From positions 43,167 to 107,166 of the forward strand of contig CAYNTK010000010.1 in NCBI GenBank assembly GCA_964400285.1: a stretch of DNA of 64,000 nucleotides, written 5' to 3'. Source of the stretch: FEN-1279 sp964400285. GTDB lineage: Bacteria; Bacteroidota; Ignavibacteria; Tepidaquicellales; Tepidaquicellaceae. Of this stretch, positions 24,678 through 33,604 are shown in pieces (positions within the stretch are counted from its first letter, which is position 1; every line of letters begins with the position of its first letter). The position numbers were made by a program, and so were the translations under genes. The notes beneath the pieces are model-generated. The model searched no databases. It saw nothing but the letters and a program-made list of their open reading frames with translations, and had not been told where the DNA came from.

Positions 24678-26687
24678 CTATTTTATTAACATCATCTTTT
24701 TTACCTGAACAAAATTTTCTGCTTCTAATTTGTATAAATACAATCCTGAAGGTAAATTCATTCCATTAAATGATACATTATATTTACCCGCTGATTTTTT
24801 CTCATTTACTAATACTTTAATTTGTTTCCCAAGTAAATCATAAACAACCAATTTCACATAAGAATTTTTTGGAATATCATAATTTATACTCGTTACTGGA
24901 TTGAACGGATTTGGTTCATTCTGATATAATTCGAATTTATCTGGTGTCATGTTTACGTTCCCTTCTATACCCATTGTCAATGTAGCTGTTTTTATTACAA
25001 TCATATTATCTGGGTCAAATACAACAGCAGTCGGTTGTCGGTAAAAATAAAATGAAAATAATTGATTGTTAACACTATTCATTACCCTTACAGTAGTATC
25101 CGAACCAGTCGAAAAACTAAATTTTATTTCAATCGGTATTGGAAAAAATCCTGTCGTTTGTGTCTGCTTTGCAAGAAAATTTATTCTCCACTGCCCACCA
25201 CCAAGATTAGTAAAATTATATCCGTTTTGATACAAAGGATGATTTGCCTGATAAATCCACGAATTCATAAACCAAGTCAAGTCCTGACCAGCTACTGAAC
25301 CTACCTTCGTAAAGAAATCTGGTATCGTTGCACTCTTATATTTAAAGTTTATTGTATCTGTTGCATATGCTTTAATAGCAGCAAAGAAGAGTGAATCTTT
25401 TAATGCATATCTTAATAAATGAACTACGCAAGAACCTTTGCAATATGTAATCGCATAATTAAATAATGTATTTGAATTTGGTGTTGTTATATCCCAAGAT
25501 GGAACTGAAATTGCCCAACCAGGATTTTGCGATAAATAAGTACTTGCATCACTGTTAATCATTGTCTTGTATGCGGAATATCCACCAGTCCGCTCTTCCC
25601 AAAAAGCTTCTGACCATGTTGCAAATCCTTCATTAAGCCAGATATTCGACCACGAGGCACAGGTTATCATATCTCCAAACCATTGATGTGCATATTCATG
25701 GGCAGCCAAATTCACTCCCCAACTATTTACTGTCGTTAAAGTCTGATTTTCCATCCCTCCCCAACTGAAACCTGCTGAATTCGGAACGTATGCAAAACCA
25801 TTTTTTTCGAATGGATGTTCTCCGTAATAAGTCGAATAATAAGTAGTCATTGTCGGCAAAATATTTTTCACTACGGCACTGCTAACTCCTGACGGTGAAT
25901 AGAATCTTAATGGAATACTATCATTTGGATTTGAAAGTTTATGCCAATACGCAATATCTATCGTATAACCAACCTTTGATGTCATAACAACTAAATATGT
26001 CGCTACAGGGTCTCGGCTTATCCAGTGATAATATATTGAATCCCCTGTTACTGTTGAATCATTCAACCTTCCGTTAGAACCTAATCTAACTGAAAGTGGG
26101 ACTTTAACTGTTAAATCTACTGTAGCTTTATCCGATGGTCTGTCCCAGCAAGGAAACCATCCACGTGCACCTTCTGGCTCCGCATCCGTAAATACATATC
26201 CTGAACTGTGTGTATAAAAAGATGCATCCGTAACATTGTTATGCCTGTAATTTATTTTTATTTCTACAATTTCATTTACATTATAAGTCCTATCCATGGT
26301 TATCGTCAATATATTTGAAGAATGAGTAAAACTCAATGGTGTCCCACTCATAAGCCTTATCGAATCTATTGTTAGTGATGTATTATTTGCATTTAAATAA
26401 ATACTATTCAATGTCGAATCAACTCTGAATGTTATAATGTTCGATGCAGAAAAATTTTTCGGATACGGACTGAAATAGCAATGATAAATATCAAGTTTCA
26501 ATTTGTAATTTAAAACATCGAACGAATGTCTTGGAGAACCCGGAGAATCCTGAAAATATTTTTCTGGATGGCTTATCTTCGATTTCTTCATCGAACAAAT
26601 CTCCGAACCTCTCATTTTGGAATAATCTTGTGAGAAAAGAAAATTACAAATTGAAAAGAAGAATAAAACTATTAAAATTTTTTTCAT
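24678..26687 (-). CDS. M1 family metallopeptidase with T9SS sorting domain
   Basis: A 669-residue secreted aminopeptidase. It has a signal peptide (1-20), an N-terminal beta domain, the motif GGMENQ (310-315) where most family members have GAMEN, zinc ligands HEYAH (330-334) and Glu353 (LNEGF). The C-terminal type A sorting domain runs from YQNEPNPFNPVTSI to KKMMLIK. It is a close paralogue of the protein at 61117-63150, sharing EPEG-RGWFPCWDRPSDKA and TLFN-AITY-KG segments. It probably removes N-terminal residues from peptides at the surface or outside. It has its own terminator. Confidence 0.92.
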   Translation of the reverse strand: MKKILIVLFFFSICNFLFSQDYSKMRGSEICSMKKSKISHPEKYFQDSPGSPRHSFDVLNYKLKLDIYHCYFSPYPKNFSASNIITFRVDSTLNSIYLNANNTSLTIDSIRLMSGTPLSFTHSSNILTITMDRTYNVNEIVEIKINYRHNNVTDASFYTHSSGYVFTDAEPEGARGWFPCWDRPSDKATVDLTVKVPLSVRLGSNGRLNDSTVTGDSIYYHWISRDPVATYLVVMTSKVGYTIDIAYWHKLSNPNDSIPLRFYSPSGVSSAVVKNILPTMTTYYSTYYGEHPFEKNGFAYVPNSAGFSWGGMENQTLTTVNSWGVNLAAHEYAHQWFGDMITCASWSNIWLNEGFATWSEAFWEERTGGYSAYKTMINSDASTYLSQNPGWAISVPSWDITTPNSNTLFNYAITYCKGSCVVHLLRYALKDSLFFAAIKAYATDTINFKYKSATIPDFFTKVGSVAGQDLTWFMNSWIYQANHPLYQNGYNFTNLGGGQWRINFLAKQTQTTGFFPIPIEIKFSFSTGSDTTVRVMNSVNNQLFSFYFYRQPTAVVFDPDNMIVIKTATLTMGIEGNVNMTPDKFELYQNEPNPFNPVTSINYDIPKNSYVKLVVYDLLGKQIKVLVNEKKSAGKYNVSFNGMNLPSGLYLYKLEAENFVQVKKMMLIK

Positions 26688-26718
26688 ATTTTTTATAATT
26701 TATTAAAATTTACATATA

Positions 26719-26726
26719 CAAATATA
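26719..26726 (-). promoter_or_regulatory. Possible -7 promoter element (TATATTTG)
   Basis: On the minus strand TATATTTG fits TAnnTTTG and lies 31 bases before the M1 peptidase start at 26687, nearly the same element and spacing as for the HU gene. No clear -33 element is visible. Confidence 0.35.
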
Positions 26727-26802
26727 AATATAAATAATTTTAAATGAATTGTAAAAAATGCTAAAAAATTGTAACAAATTGTATCTGAATTTAGGAAATA
26801 TT

Positions 26803-28764
26803 TTATCTGATTAAAACCATCTTCTTTACATCTGTAAAATTTCCTGCTTCAATTTTATAATAATATATTCCTGATGAAAAATTTTCACCACTGAATTTTA
26901 TTTCATATTTACCCGGCTTCTGTTTTTCATTAATAAGAGTAACCTGTTTTCTCCCCAATACATCATATATCACAATCTTAACATCTACGAATCCTGCTAC
27001 TTCATATCGTATGGTTGTATTCGGATTAAACGGATTTGGAAAATTCTGCTCTAAACTATATCCCACAATCTCGATTGGTGCATCTCCGTATTTATCTTTT
27101 AATATTTTATTTTCAGGGTCAATTGTTAATAACTTCGGCAAACCTTTAACTTCAAAATTAAAAATCTGAGTAATTGAATTATTAAAAAAAAGTAATGTCG
27201 TATCCCCTATCGATGTGTTTACTTTTATTTCTATTGGCATTGTAAAAAATTGTGGATTGGAATTTTGTTTTTGATTTAATATTAAATTAATGTTATATAT
27301 TTCATTCTCTTTTTGCGTATATGACCAATTAGCATAATATATGGGATAATTTTCTCCGTAAATCCATTGATTGAAAAAATAATCGAGCTGAATTCCCGAC
27401 ACTCTCTCTGCGATATTTTTGAAATCCTCTGTTACTGCTGTTTTATATGCAACACTCGTATCAGATGAATATTCTTTCAATATTTTAAAAAACAGTGAAT
27501 CTCCAACTACTCCTCTTAACATATGCAAAACTATTCCCCCTTTCGCATAACTCCTATAAGGATTAAATATTTCATATAAAGAGTTAACATCCTGAACATA
27601 TATTGTTCCAATTGCTTTTTTAGCATCAAACATTCTTTCGTTGATATAATTCATATATTTTGCTTTTCCATATATCTCCTCCACATAAATACATTCTGAA
27701 TACGTAGCAAAACCCTCATTTAACCAAATGTGATGCCAGTTCCTACAGGTAATTTTATCTCCAAACCATTGATGACCTAATTCGTGTGCAATAATATATT
27801 CATTTACGACTCCTATGGATGTAATTGTCTGATGCTCCATTGCACCACCCATTCCCGTTTGAGCGTGTCCGTATTTTTCGGTTATGAAAGGATATATCCC
27901 AAACTTTTTTGAAAATATTTCGAGCATTTTTACCGTCTTATCGAGAATCGGCTTCAATGTATCAATTGCCTCCGGATACATATAATGTTTCACAGGCATC
28001 GAATCGGATTTTGAATATCTAAAATAATTTGTATATAATGAATAATTTGTTATTGCAACCGATAATAAATAATTTGCAATCGGATATGAACTTTTCCATT
28101 TGTATGTCTTGGTGCTATCCAGATTATTTACCACTTCAACTAAAATTCCATTTGAAATACCACTATATAATGAATAACATTTAATCCATACTTCCGATGA
28201 ATCCGCTTTATCTGAAGAAGTATTCTTACACGGAAACCAATCGCTTGCTCCGTATGGCTCACTTAAACTCCATATAACTGGTGTCTTATCATTATTCCCA
28301 AAAATGAAACTCCCAAATCCTGTTGGTACTGGTATTCCTCGATAATAAATTAAAATCGAAAAATTTGTATTTTTAATTTTGCTCTTTACTGGTTGGAAAG
28401 AAATTCTATTTCTGCTATGATTAAATCCTATTATACTACCGTTATATTTCACTGAATCAACAATCATTACATTGCTCAAATCAAAAAATATCGAATCGAC
28501 TGCATTTAATATAATTCCACTTATTGTTACTTCACCATATAAATAATGTGGATTTAATCTAACATCGAGAAATATTTTATAATATTTTACATCAATATTT
28601 GTATCGGAATCATAATAAAAAAAATTACCATTTCTAAAATATTTATTTTTCTCAAAATTCGATAATTCGTAATAAGTTTGTCCGAATAAAATATTAGGTG
28701 AGATTAGACTTCCAAATATTAAAAGTAAATAAACAATCGAGAAAATTTCTCTCTTATATTTAAT
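26803..28764 (-). CDS. M1 family metallopeptidase with T9SS sorting domain, non-canonical start
   Basis: The domain order is that of its paralogues: N-terminal beta domain, GAMEHQ, HELGH zinc motif with LNEGF, and a sorting domain from QNFPNPFNPNTTI to KKMVLIR. The first ATG, GTG or TTG in frame is a TTG at 28479, inside the beta domain. The frame, however, stays open upstream and encodes an obvious signal peptide, KYKREIFSIVYLLLIFGSLI followed by ...LFGQ, and the missing start of the M1 fold. I therefore place the start at an ATT codon at 28764 (653 residues, matching the 669 and 677 of its paralogues). Either AUU initiates or an ATG has mutated. The gene begins 20 bases after the HAD hydrolase stop. 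Confidence 0.75.
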   Translation of the reverse strand: MKYKREIFSIVYLLLIFGSLISPNILFGQTYYELSNFEKNKYFRNGNFFYYDSDTNIDVKYYKIFLDVRLNPHYLYGEVTISGIILNAVDSIFFDLSNVMIVDSVKYNGSIIGFNHSRNRISFQPVKSKIKNTNFSILIYYRGIPVPTGFGSFIFGNNDKTPVIWSLSEPYGASDWFPCKNTSSDKADSSEVWIKCYSLYSGISNGILVEVVNNLDSTKTYKWKSSYPIANYLLSVAITNYSLYTNYFRYSKSDSMPVKHYMYPEAIDTLKPILDKTVKMLEIFSKKFGIYPFITEKYGHAQTGMGGAMEHQTITSIGVVNEYIIAHELGHQWFGDKITCRNWHHIWLNEGFATYSECIYVEEIYGKAKYMNYINERMFDAKKAIGTIYVQDVNSLYEIFNPYRSYAKGGIVLHMLRGVVGDSLFFKILKEYSSDTSVAYKTAVTEDFKNIAERVSGIQLDYFFNQWIYGENYPIYYANWSYTQKENEIYNINLILNQKQNSNPQFFTMPIEIKVNTSIGDTTLLFFNNSITQIFNFEVKGLPKLLTIDPENKILKDKYGDAPIEIVGYSLEQNFPNPFNPNTTIRYEVAGFVDVKIVIYDVLGRKQVTLINEKQKPGKYEIKFSGENFSSGIYYYKIEAGNFTDVKKMVLIR

Positions 28765-28783
28765 TATCTTTTTGATAATTATT

Positions 28784-29404
28784 TTAAATTTTGTTCAGTT
28801 TACTGAACTGTTTCAAAAATGCTTTGTGATTTTTGTAATGTATAGCTTTCATTCCAAGCAATTCCGATACTCTTACATTTTCTTTTATATCGTCTATGAG
28901 CAATGTTTTTGAAGGTTCGAGATTATATTTTTGTAATATATATTGAAATATCTTTTTCTGTGGCTTATTTGATTTTACCTTATACGATAGAACCCTTTTC
29001 TTGAATAATTTTATAAACGGGAAATTTTTATCTATAAAATTTATATGAACTGAATCTGTATTAGATAATAAAAAAATATTAAACCTCTTTATACGTGCGA
29101 TTTTTTCGAGAAATATTTTCATCGGGGTATTTACCCAAAATATATCCGAATAAAAAAATAAAAAATCGGAATATCCGATTTTCAACTTAAACCTTCGTTT
29201 CAAAATTTTAAAAAATTCTTTAACACTTAACGTCCCACGTGTTATTTTCGTATCGAATTTTTTACTAAGTACATAATTTTTTAATCTACGAGCATTTAAA
29301 TTCTTTTCGTGTAATGCAACCCTATCATAAAAATAACAGAAATCAAAATATATAAGCGTGTTACCTAAATCGAAAATAATATTTTCTATCGGACCTTTCC
29401 GCAA
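28784..29404 (-). CDS. HAD superfamily hydrolase
   Basis: A 206-residue haloacid dehalogenase-like hydrolase. Motif I is modified: IIFDLGNTLIYF, with the nucleophile Asp in FDLGNT as in the YihX/HAD-IA group. Motif II is LLSNTDS, the conserved Lys lies in SNKPQKKIF and motif III is LLIDDIKEN. The small cap helices lie between motifs I and II. It probably dephosphorylates a sugar phosphate, nucleotide or similar small metabolite in the cytoplasm. It lies 4 bases after gpmA, so it belongs to the redoxin-gpmA operon. Confidence 0.78.
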   Translation of the reverse strand: MRKGPIENIIFDLGNTLIYFDFCYFYDRVALHEKNLNARRLKNYVLSKKFDTKITRGTLSVKEFFKILKRRFKLKIGYSDFLFFYSDIFWVNTPMKIFLEKIARIKRFNIFLLSNTDSVHINFIDKNFPFIKLFKKRVLSYKVKSNKPQKKIFQYILQKYNLEPSKTLLIDDIKENVRVSELLGMKAIHYKNHKAFLKQFSKLNKI

Positions 29405-29408
29405 AATG

Positions 29409-30014
29409 CTACAGGTATTTATTTTCTAATATATTTAAATCCTTATCGAATAAATAATATTTGGGATGTCCGGTTGGTATTTCTGTTTTTACAATATCCT
29501 GTTCCGAAATTTTTTCCAGATACATTACAAGCGCCCTTAAACTATTTCCGTGTGCAGAAATTAATATATTCTTTCCCGCTTTCAAATCAGGAATTATTTT
29601 ACTCTCCCAATACGGTATCACTCTCGCAGCTGTATCTTTTAAACTCTCTCCATTCGGTGGTGCTACATCATAGCTCCTTCTCCAAATCTGCACCTGCTCA
29701 GCTCCGTATTTTAACCTTAATTCATCTTTATTCAATCCTTGTAAATCACCATACATCCTTTCGTTTAACGCTTTATCCTTCTCAACAGGTATATCTTTCT
29801 GTCCAATTATTTCCAGTATTATATCGAGCGTTCTTTGAGCTCTTATTAATGCTGAGGTGTATGCTTTATCGAATTTATAACCCTTTAGCTTTTCACCTGC
29901 CTCTTGAGCTTCTCTTATTCCTTGCTCGGATAAATCTATATCTACCCAACCTGTAAATCTGTTCTCCAGATTCCATTGCGATTGACCGTGTCTTAAAATA
30001 ATTAAATATGACAT
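29409..30014 (-). CDS. gpmA: 2,3-bisphosphoglycerate-dependent phosphoglycerate mutase
   Basis: A 201-residue histidine-phosphatase-fold enzyme that interconverts 3- and 2-phosphoglycerate in glycolysis and gluconeogenesis. It shows LRHGQSQWNLENRFTGWVD with the phosphorylated His9, the partner Arg and Glu in LNERMYGDLQG, RRSYDVAPPNGESL and the second His in ISAHGNSLRAL. It is shorter than E. coli GpmA (250) at the C-terminus, as in several bacteria. The ATG at 30014 gives the standard start and avoids overlap with the upstream gene; the longer frame starts at 30059. Confidence 0.93.
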   Translation of the reverse strand: MSYLIILRHGQSQWNLENRFTGWVDIDLSEQGIREAQEAGEKLKGYKFDKAYTSALIRAQRTLDIILEIIGQKDIPVEKDKALNERMYGDLQGLNKDELRLKYGAEQVQIWRRSYDVAPPNGESLKDTAARVIPYWESKIIPDLKAGKNILISAHGNSLRALVMYLEKISEQDIVKTEIPTGHPKYYLFDKDLNILENKYL

Positions 30015-30034
30015 ATTTTTATTTATAATTTTTC

Positions 30035-30583
30035 CTATTTTTTCCATTTTATCGAACAACCCATTGATGGCTTTTGTTCGATTTGTATTTCTTTCCCCTC
30101 TATTAGAAGTTTTATTGCTGTTTCCAAATCCTTCGTTGTTACCTGTGTTTCATCTTTCCAATTATCATCTATTCTTCCTCTATACTTTAACTTTCTTGCC
30201 TCATCATAAATATATATATCTGGGGTGCATACAGCATCATATTTTTCCGCAACTTCCTGAGTTTCATCTATAAGATAAGGGAAATTTATTGAATACTCTT
30301 TCGCAAAAACTTTCATATTGTCGAACGAGTCTTCTGGATATGATTCCGTGTCGTTTGGATTTATTCCTATTAAACGAATACCTTCTTTCATATATTTTCT
30401 TTGAATATCTACTAACCTCGACATCACCGCTTTCACGTAAGGACAATGATTACACATAAATATAATCACAAGTATTTTATAATCTTGAAAATCTTTTAAA
30501 GAATAATATTTTTCATCTATACCCTTTAAATGAAAATCTCTTATTGTTGAATTAAGTTCTACGGGATTGCTTTCTAATAACAT
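30035..30583 (-). CDS. Thioredoxin-like (AhpC/TSA-type) family protein
   Basis: A 182-residue protein with a thioredoxin fold and the CxxC motif CNHCPYV (Cys44/Cys47), typical of a group of redoxin-domain proteins annotated as thioredoxin family or DUF899-like. After it come VDIQRKY, IGINPNDTESYPEDSFDNM and the cis-Pro region VCTPDIYIYD. There is no signal peptide, so it is cytoplasmic. It may act as a thiol reductase or peroxidase-like enzyme. It lies 21 bases upstream of gpmA and 9 bases after the gene for a charged protein. Confidence 0.8.
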   Translation of the reverse strand: MLLESNPVELNSTIRDFHLKGIDEKYYSLKDFQDYKILVIIFMCNHCPYVKAVMSRLVDIQRKYMKEGIRLIGINPNDTESYPEDSFDNMKVFAKEYSINFPYLIDETQEVAEKYDAVCTPDIYIYDEARKLKYRGRIDDNWKDETQVTTKDLETAIKLLIEGKEIQIEQKPSMGCSIKWKK

Positions 30584-30591
30584 AATATTAT

Positions 30592-31071
30592 TTAAATTTC
30601 TTCTTCCTCTTCTGAATCTATCATCTCAGGATGAAAATCCTCATATATAAAACTGATGTGTTTGTTTTTCTCTACATCTTGTTTAAAAATTTCTTCAGTG
30701 ATGAACCTGAACTTTTCCTCTATCGAATAATCACTCTGAAAATGAACGATGATATTGAACTTATCCAATAAATAAATCAAATTTTCATATTCTTCCTTTA
30801 ATTGCTTTTCATTGTTTGCATTTATTTTCGGTATATTGGGACTACCTATCAACTCATATACATTAATTAATTTGGAGTTCTTATGCTTCTGTTCAAACTC
30901 TTTTACTTGTGTTAAAAACTCTTTGTCATCCTCCACTTCTTCTATTATCGTTGTATCATCAGTTTCATCTTCCATATTTATAAAATCATCTTCGATTAAA
31001 TTCGCCTCATCTGAATTCTTTTTTTTCTTCTTTATGTTTTTTTTGTCGTCGTCTTTTTTACGTCTTGCCAT
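30592..31071 (-). CDS. Charged hypothetical protein
   Basis: I do not recognise this 159-residue protein. The first 20 residues are almost all Lys, Arg and Asp (MARRKKDDDKKNIKKKKKN), then comes an acidic stretch (about 25-55), a small alpha/beta domain (about 60-145) and an Asp/Glu tail (DSEEEEEI). The folded part, with INVYELIGSPNIP and FRFITEEIF, may bind another protein. There is no signal peptide. It is first in the row redoxin-gpmA-HAD. Confidence 0.6.
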   Translation of the reverse strand: MARRKKDDDKKNIKKKKKNSDEANLIEDDFINMEDETDDTTIIEEVEDDKEFLTQVKEFEQKHKNSKLINVYELIGSPNIPKINANNEKQLKEEYENLIYLLDKFNIIVHFQSDYSIEEKFRFITEEIFKQDVEKNKHISFIYEDFHPEMIDSEEEEEI

Positions 31072-31146
31072 TTAAATTTTTTTAAAAAACTTTTCTTACT
31101 TCTACAAAAATAAAAACATTATTAAACAATTCAAGTTATTTAATAA

Positions 31147-31914
31147 TTATTTTATAAAATTAATATAAACAAAAAATATCGGTGTAACAAAAATTAAACT
31201 ATCAAACCTATCTAATAAACCACCATGCCCCGGAATTATATTTGATGAATCTTTTACCCCTGCCCATCTTTTCAGTAACGATTCGAAATTATCACCTACC
31301 TGACTTCCTATACCTATAAGTGTTCCAAGAATTATACTGTCTTTTAGACTAAAAAAATCATTAACTATAAAATAAAAAACTAATGAAGAAATTAATGTAA
31401 ATATAAATCCTACAACCGCTCCCTCTATAGTCTTATTTGGACTAATTGATGTAAGCTTATGCTTTCCTAAAATTTTCCCCCCGAAATATGCGAATGTATC
31501 ACTTGCCCAAATTAAAATAAATATGTAATATATAAAAATTGAATTTTCACCAAGTTCATAAAGTAGGTAAAATGGAACTGTAATATAAAAAATGCCAAAA
31601 ATTGATAAAATCGGATTTAATGGATTTCTATTCTTTTCCCTGAATATTTCTACTAAAATTAATAGTAACATTAATCCTAAAGAATAATAATATTTTTCTG
31701 ATAACAATATAAATATTGCAATTGAAATCAAAACCGTAAAAACTTTTAATGTTAGAATATTCTTGCTCTCGAGCATCTTTAAAAATTCATATAAACATAA
31801 TGTCTGAATTATCAAACATAATATAAAAAAATAAATCCCCCCAAAATAAACTAAAACCAATATAAGCGGAATTCCAACTACACCTACTAATATTCTCTTA
31901 AAAGTATTTGTCAT
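31147..31914 (-). CDS. cdsA: Phosphatidate cytidylyltransferase
   Basis: A 255-residue membrane enzyme that makes CDP-diacylglycerol from phosphatidate and CTP, the branch point for phosphatidylglycerol and phosphatidylethanolamine synthesis. About seven hydrophobic helices precede the family signature: SPNKTIEGAVVGF, then SQVGDNFESLLKRWAGVKDS and IPGHGGLLDRFDSL. Its start overlaps the stop of the CPBP protease gene (TAATG), so the two are translationally coupled. Confidence 0.93.
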   Translation of the reverse strand: MTNTFKRILVGVVGIPLILVLVYFGGIYFFILCLIIQTLCLYEFLKMLESKNILTLKVFTVLISIAIFILLSEKYYYSLGLMLLLILVEIFREKNRNPLNPILSIFGIFYITVPFYLLYELGENSIFIYYIFILIWASDTFAYFGGKILGKHKLTSISPNKTIEGAVVGFIFTLISSLVFYFIVNDFFSLKDSIILGTLIGIGSQVGDNFESLLKRWAGVKDSSNIIPGHGGLLDRFDSLIFVTPIFFVYINFIK

Positions 31915-32852
31915 TATATCGCTTGAAATTTTTTATTATGAATTTTAACAATATAAACCATTAAAAAAATAAAAATCACTAAAGAAATTAAACCTAACAA
32001 TCCAAACTGAACTAAATGCATACCCGAAATCTCCGGCTCGGTAAAACTTTCCTTTCCAAAAACAAAAACAGAATACGCAGACATAAAATTATTTATAAAA
32101 TGACACACAACAGCAGTTAAAATACTTTCACTGTAATATACTATAAATGTTAAATAAAATCCGAGAATAATTAATGGTATCAAATTAAATGGATGAAAAT
32201 GAAAAAGTGCAAATATTAATCCTGTATATATTATTGCATTCCTCTTCATCGAAATCTTTTCAAAATTTTTAAATACAAGTCCTCTGAAAAGAAATTCCTC
32301 ACATATCGCAGGTGTTATAGCTATCACAAAAACCACAAATAAAAACTCACTCATATTATTTGCATAAACAAGACTCATTGTCATTTGCTCAAGATTATCG
32401 AATAATTCTTTCACTTGCTTTAATACTTCAGCTCCAAATGGAATCGAAAAAATTAATTTATTCTGGATATAAAGATATGCTTGTAAAAAAGGTTGAACTA
32501 CTATTAATCCGATTATACTTAGTAAAAAAATTGGTAAGTTTGGTTTTTTAATTCTAAATGTTTCCTTGAAATTATTCCCTTGCATCAAGCTTAAAATCAA
32601 AACAGGAAAAAGTATAAACATAAACTGCGAAAAAGATAATATCAATCTCGTCTTCCAGATATTTTCAGGAATTGTCTTTAAATGAATCCCTACGATTAAT
32701 ATAGTCAGCACCCCCCCGAACACCTGATAAGTAATAAATACAGCGATTAAAACAATTACAATAAAAACCGCAGGATGTAAATTTGCTAGTGGTGCTTTCT
32801 TAGTTTCTTGATTGTCTGAATTATCTTCCAAATAAAAATTTATTTCATGCAA
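31914..32852 (-). CDS. CPBP family intramembrane metalloprotease
   Basis: A 312-residue integral membrane protein of the CPBP/Abi family. It shows the catalytic motifs EEFLFRG (EExxxR), FHFHPFN and HFINN embedded in hydrophobic helices. Homologues process prenylated proteins or bacterial immunity peptides; a specific substrate is unknown here. The start codon is a TTG at 32852; no ATG in frame lies nearby. Upstream on the minus strand TATTTTGC lies 4 bases before this start, so the mRNA may be nearly leaderless. It is coupled to cdsA. Confidence 0.83.
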   Translation of the reverse strand: MHEINFYLEDNSDNQETKKAPLANLHPAVFIVIVLIAVFITYQVFGGVLTILIVGIHLKTIPENIWKTRLILSFSQFMFILFPVLILSLMQGNNFKETFRIKKPNLPIFLLSIIGLIVVQPFLQAYLYIQNKLIFSIPFGAEVLKQVKELFDNLEQMTMSLVYANNMSEFLFVVFVIAITPAICEEFLFRGLVFKNFEKISMKRNAIIYTGLIFALFHFHPFNLIPLIILGFYLTFIVYYSESILTAVVCHFINNFMSAYSVFVFGKESFTEPEISGMHLVQFGLLGLISLVIFIFLMVYIVKIHNKKFQAI

Positions 32853-33100
32853 TATTGCAAAATATATTCATTATTTAAATAACAATAAAAAGTTCTAATA
32901 ATAAAATGAAGCATTCTAAAAAATGTTTAAAAAGATTTCTAAAAAAAATTAAAGCAAATATTTAAGCTTTTTTATTAAAAAGCAAAATCCTAATAAGACG
33001 ATTGCAAAGTTGCCAAACTCAAATCTACCGACAGTTAAAGTTTTAAACACTGATGAGTCAGCAATAAGAAATATCAAATTCTCTCCAATCTCATAGTGTA

Positions 33101-33232
33101 CGACCACGAAGTGGTCGAATATCAGTAACCCCCAACAAAGTCGGGGGAAGAGACAACAACCAACCTGCAGCCCCACAAGGGGTTGAACTAATTTTATTAC
33201 TTACTTACCAAGTTCCCCACCTTGGTGGGATA
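33101..33232. repeat. Cluster of short GC-rich palindromes
   Basis: Four small hairpins follow one another in an otherwise very AT-rich 750-base region without genes (32853-33604): CGACCAC-GAA-GTGGTCG (33101-33117), CCCCC...GGGGG (33129-33147), CCCC-ACAA-GGGG (33171-33182) and CCCAC-CTTG-GTGGG (33216-33229). They resemble the short intergenic palindrome arrays of Bacteroidota-like genomes. A 75-codon frame across them is an artefact. The rest of the region is AT-rich, with TATGTTTCCCG repeated at 33338-33348 and 33477-33487. Confidence 0.6.
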
Positions 33233-33518
33233 GCGAAAAATTTCTTCATTGACTTTCCCCTTATAATACCATATATTATTAAGGTATTTATTTTGTTTTT
33301 TGAAATAAAATAAAAAAATGTTTTCTTTTTTAAAACATATGTTTCCCGAAAATGTAAAAATAAATACTTATTAAACTATTTATTTATTCCGTTGGAAAAC
33401 AAATAAAACATACGAAAACATGAAAACACTGTAAAAAAACTATACGTTTATAAAATCAGCTATTTACAGTTTTTCTTATGTTTCCCGTGTTTCCAGAATA
33501 TCGGCGATTATCCGTTAT

Positions 33519-33536
33519 ATCTGTGTTATCTGCGTT
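33519..33536. repeat. 9-base tandem ATCTGTGTT/ATCTGCGTT
   Basis: Two 9-base units with 8 identities stand about 70 bases before the M50 protease gene. A similar pair (CTCTGTGCC/CTCTGTGGC) lies at 63962-63979. The type is seen between genes in many bacteria; its meaning is unknown. Confidence 0.4.
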
Positions 33537-33604
33537 CCATTTTTTACTTATAGTGTATTTTTTAAAAAATTGATATTAAAATCCAATAAAGGTATTTTGC
33601 AAAT

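Noticed and set aside
24584..24769. A 61-codon plus-strand frame after the sigma-54 promoter candidate
   Set aside because: It starts at TTG, runs through the terminator hairpin and overlaps the M1 gene antisense; the product is only hydrophobic low-complexity sequence.
32949..33176. A 75-codon frame on the minus strand across the palindrome cluster
   Set aside because: It is a translation of hairpin DNA, with a Cys/Trp/Phe-rich, non-globular sequence and no family resemblance; the repeats explain the open frame.
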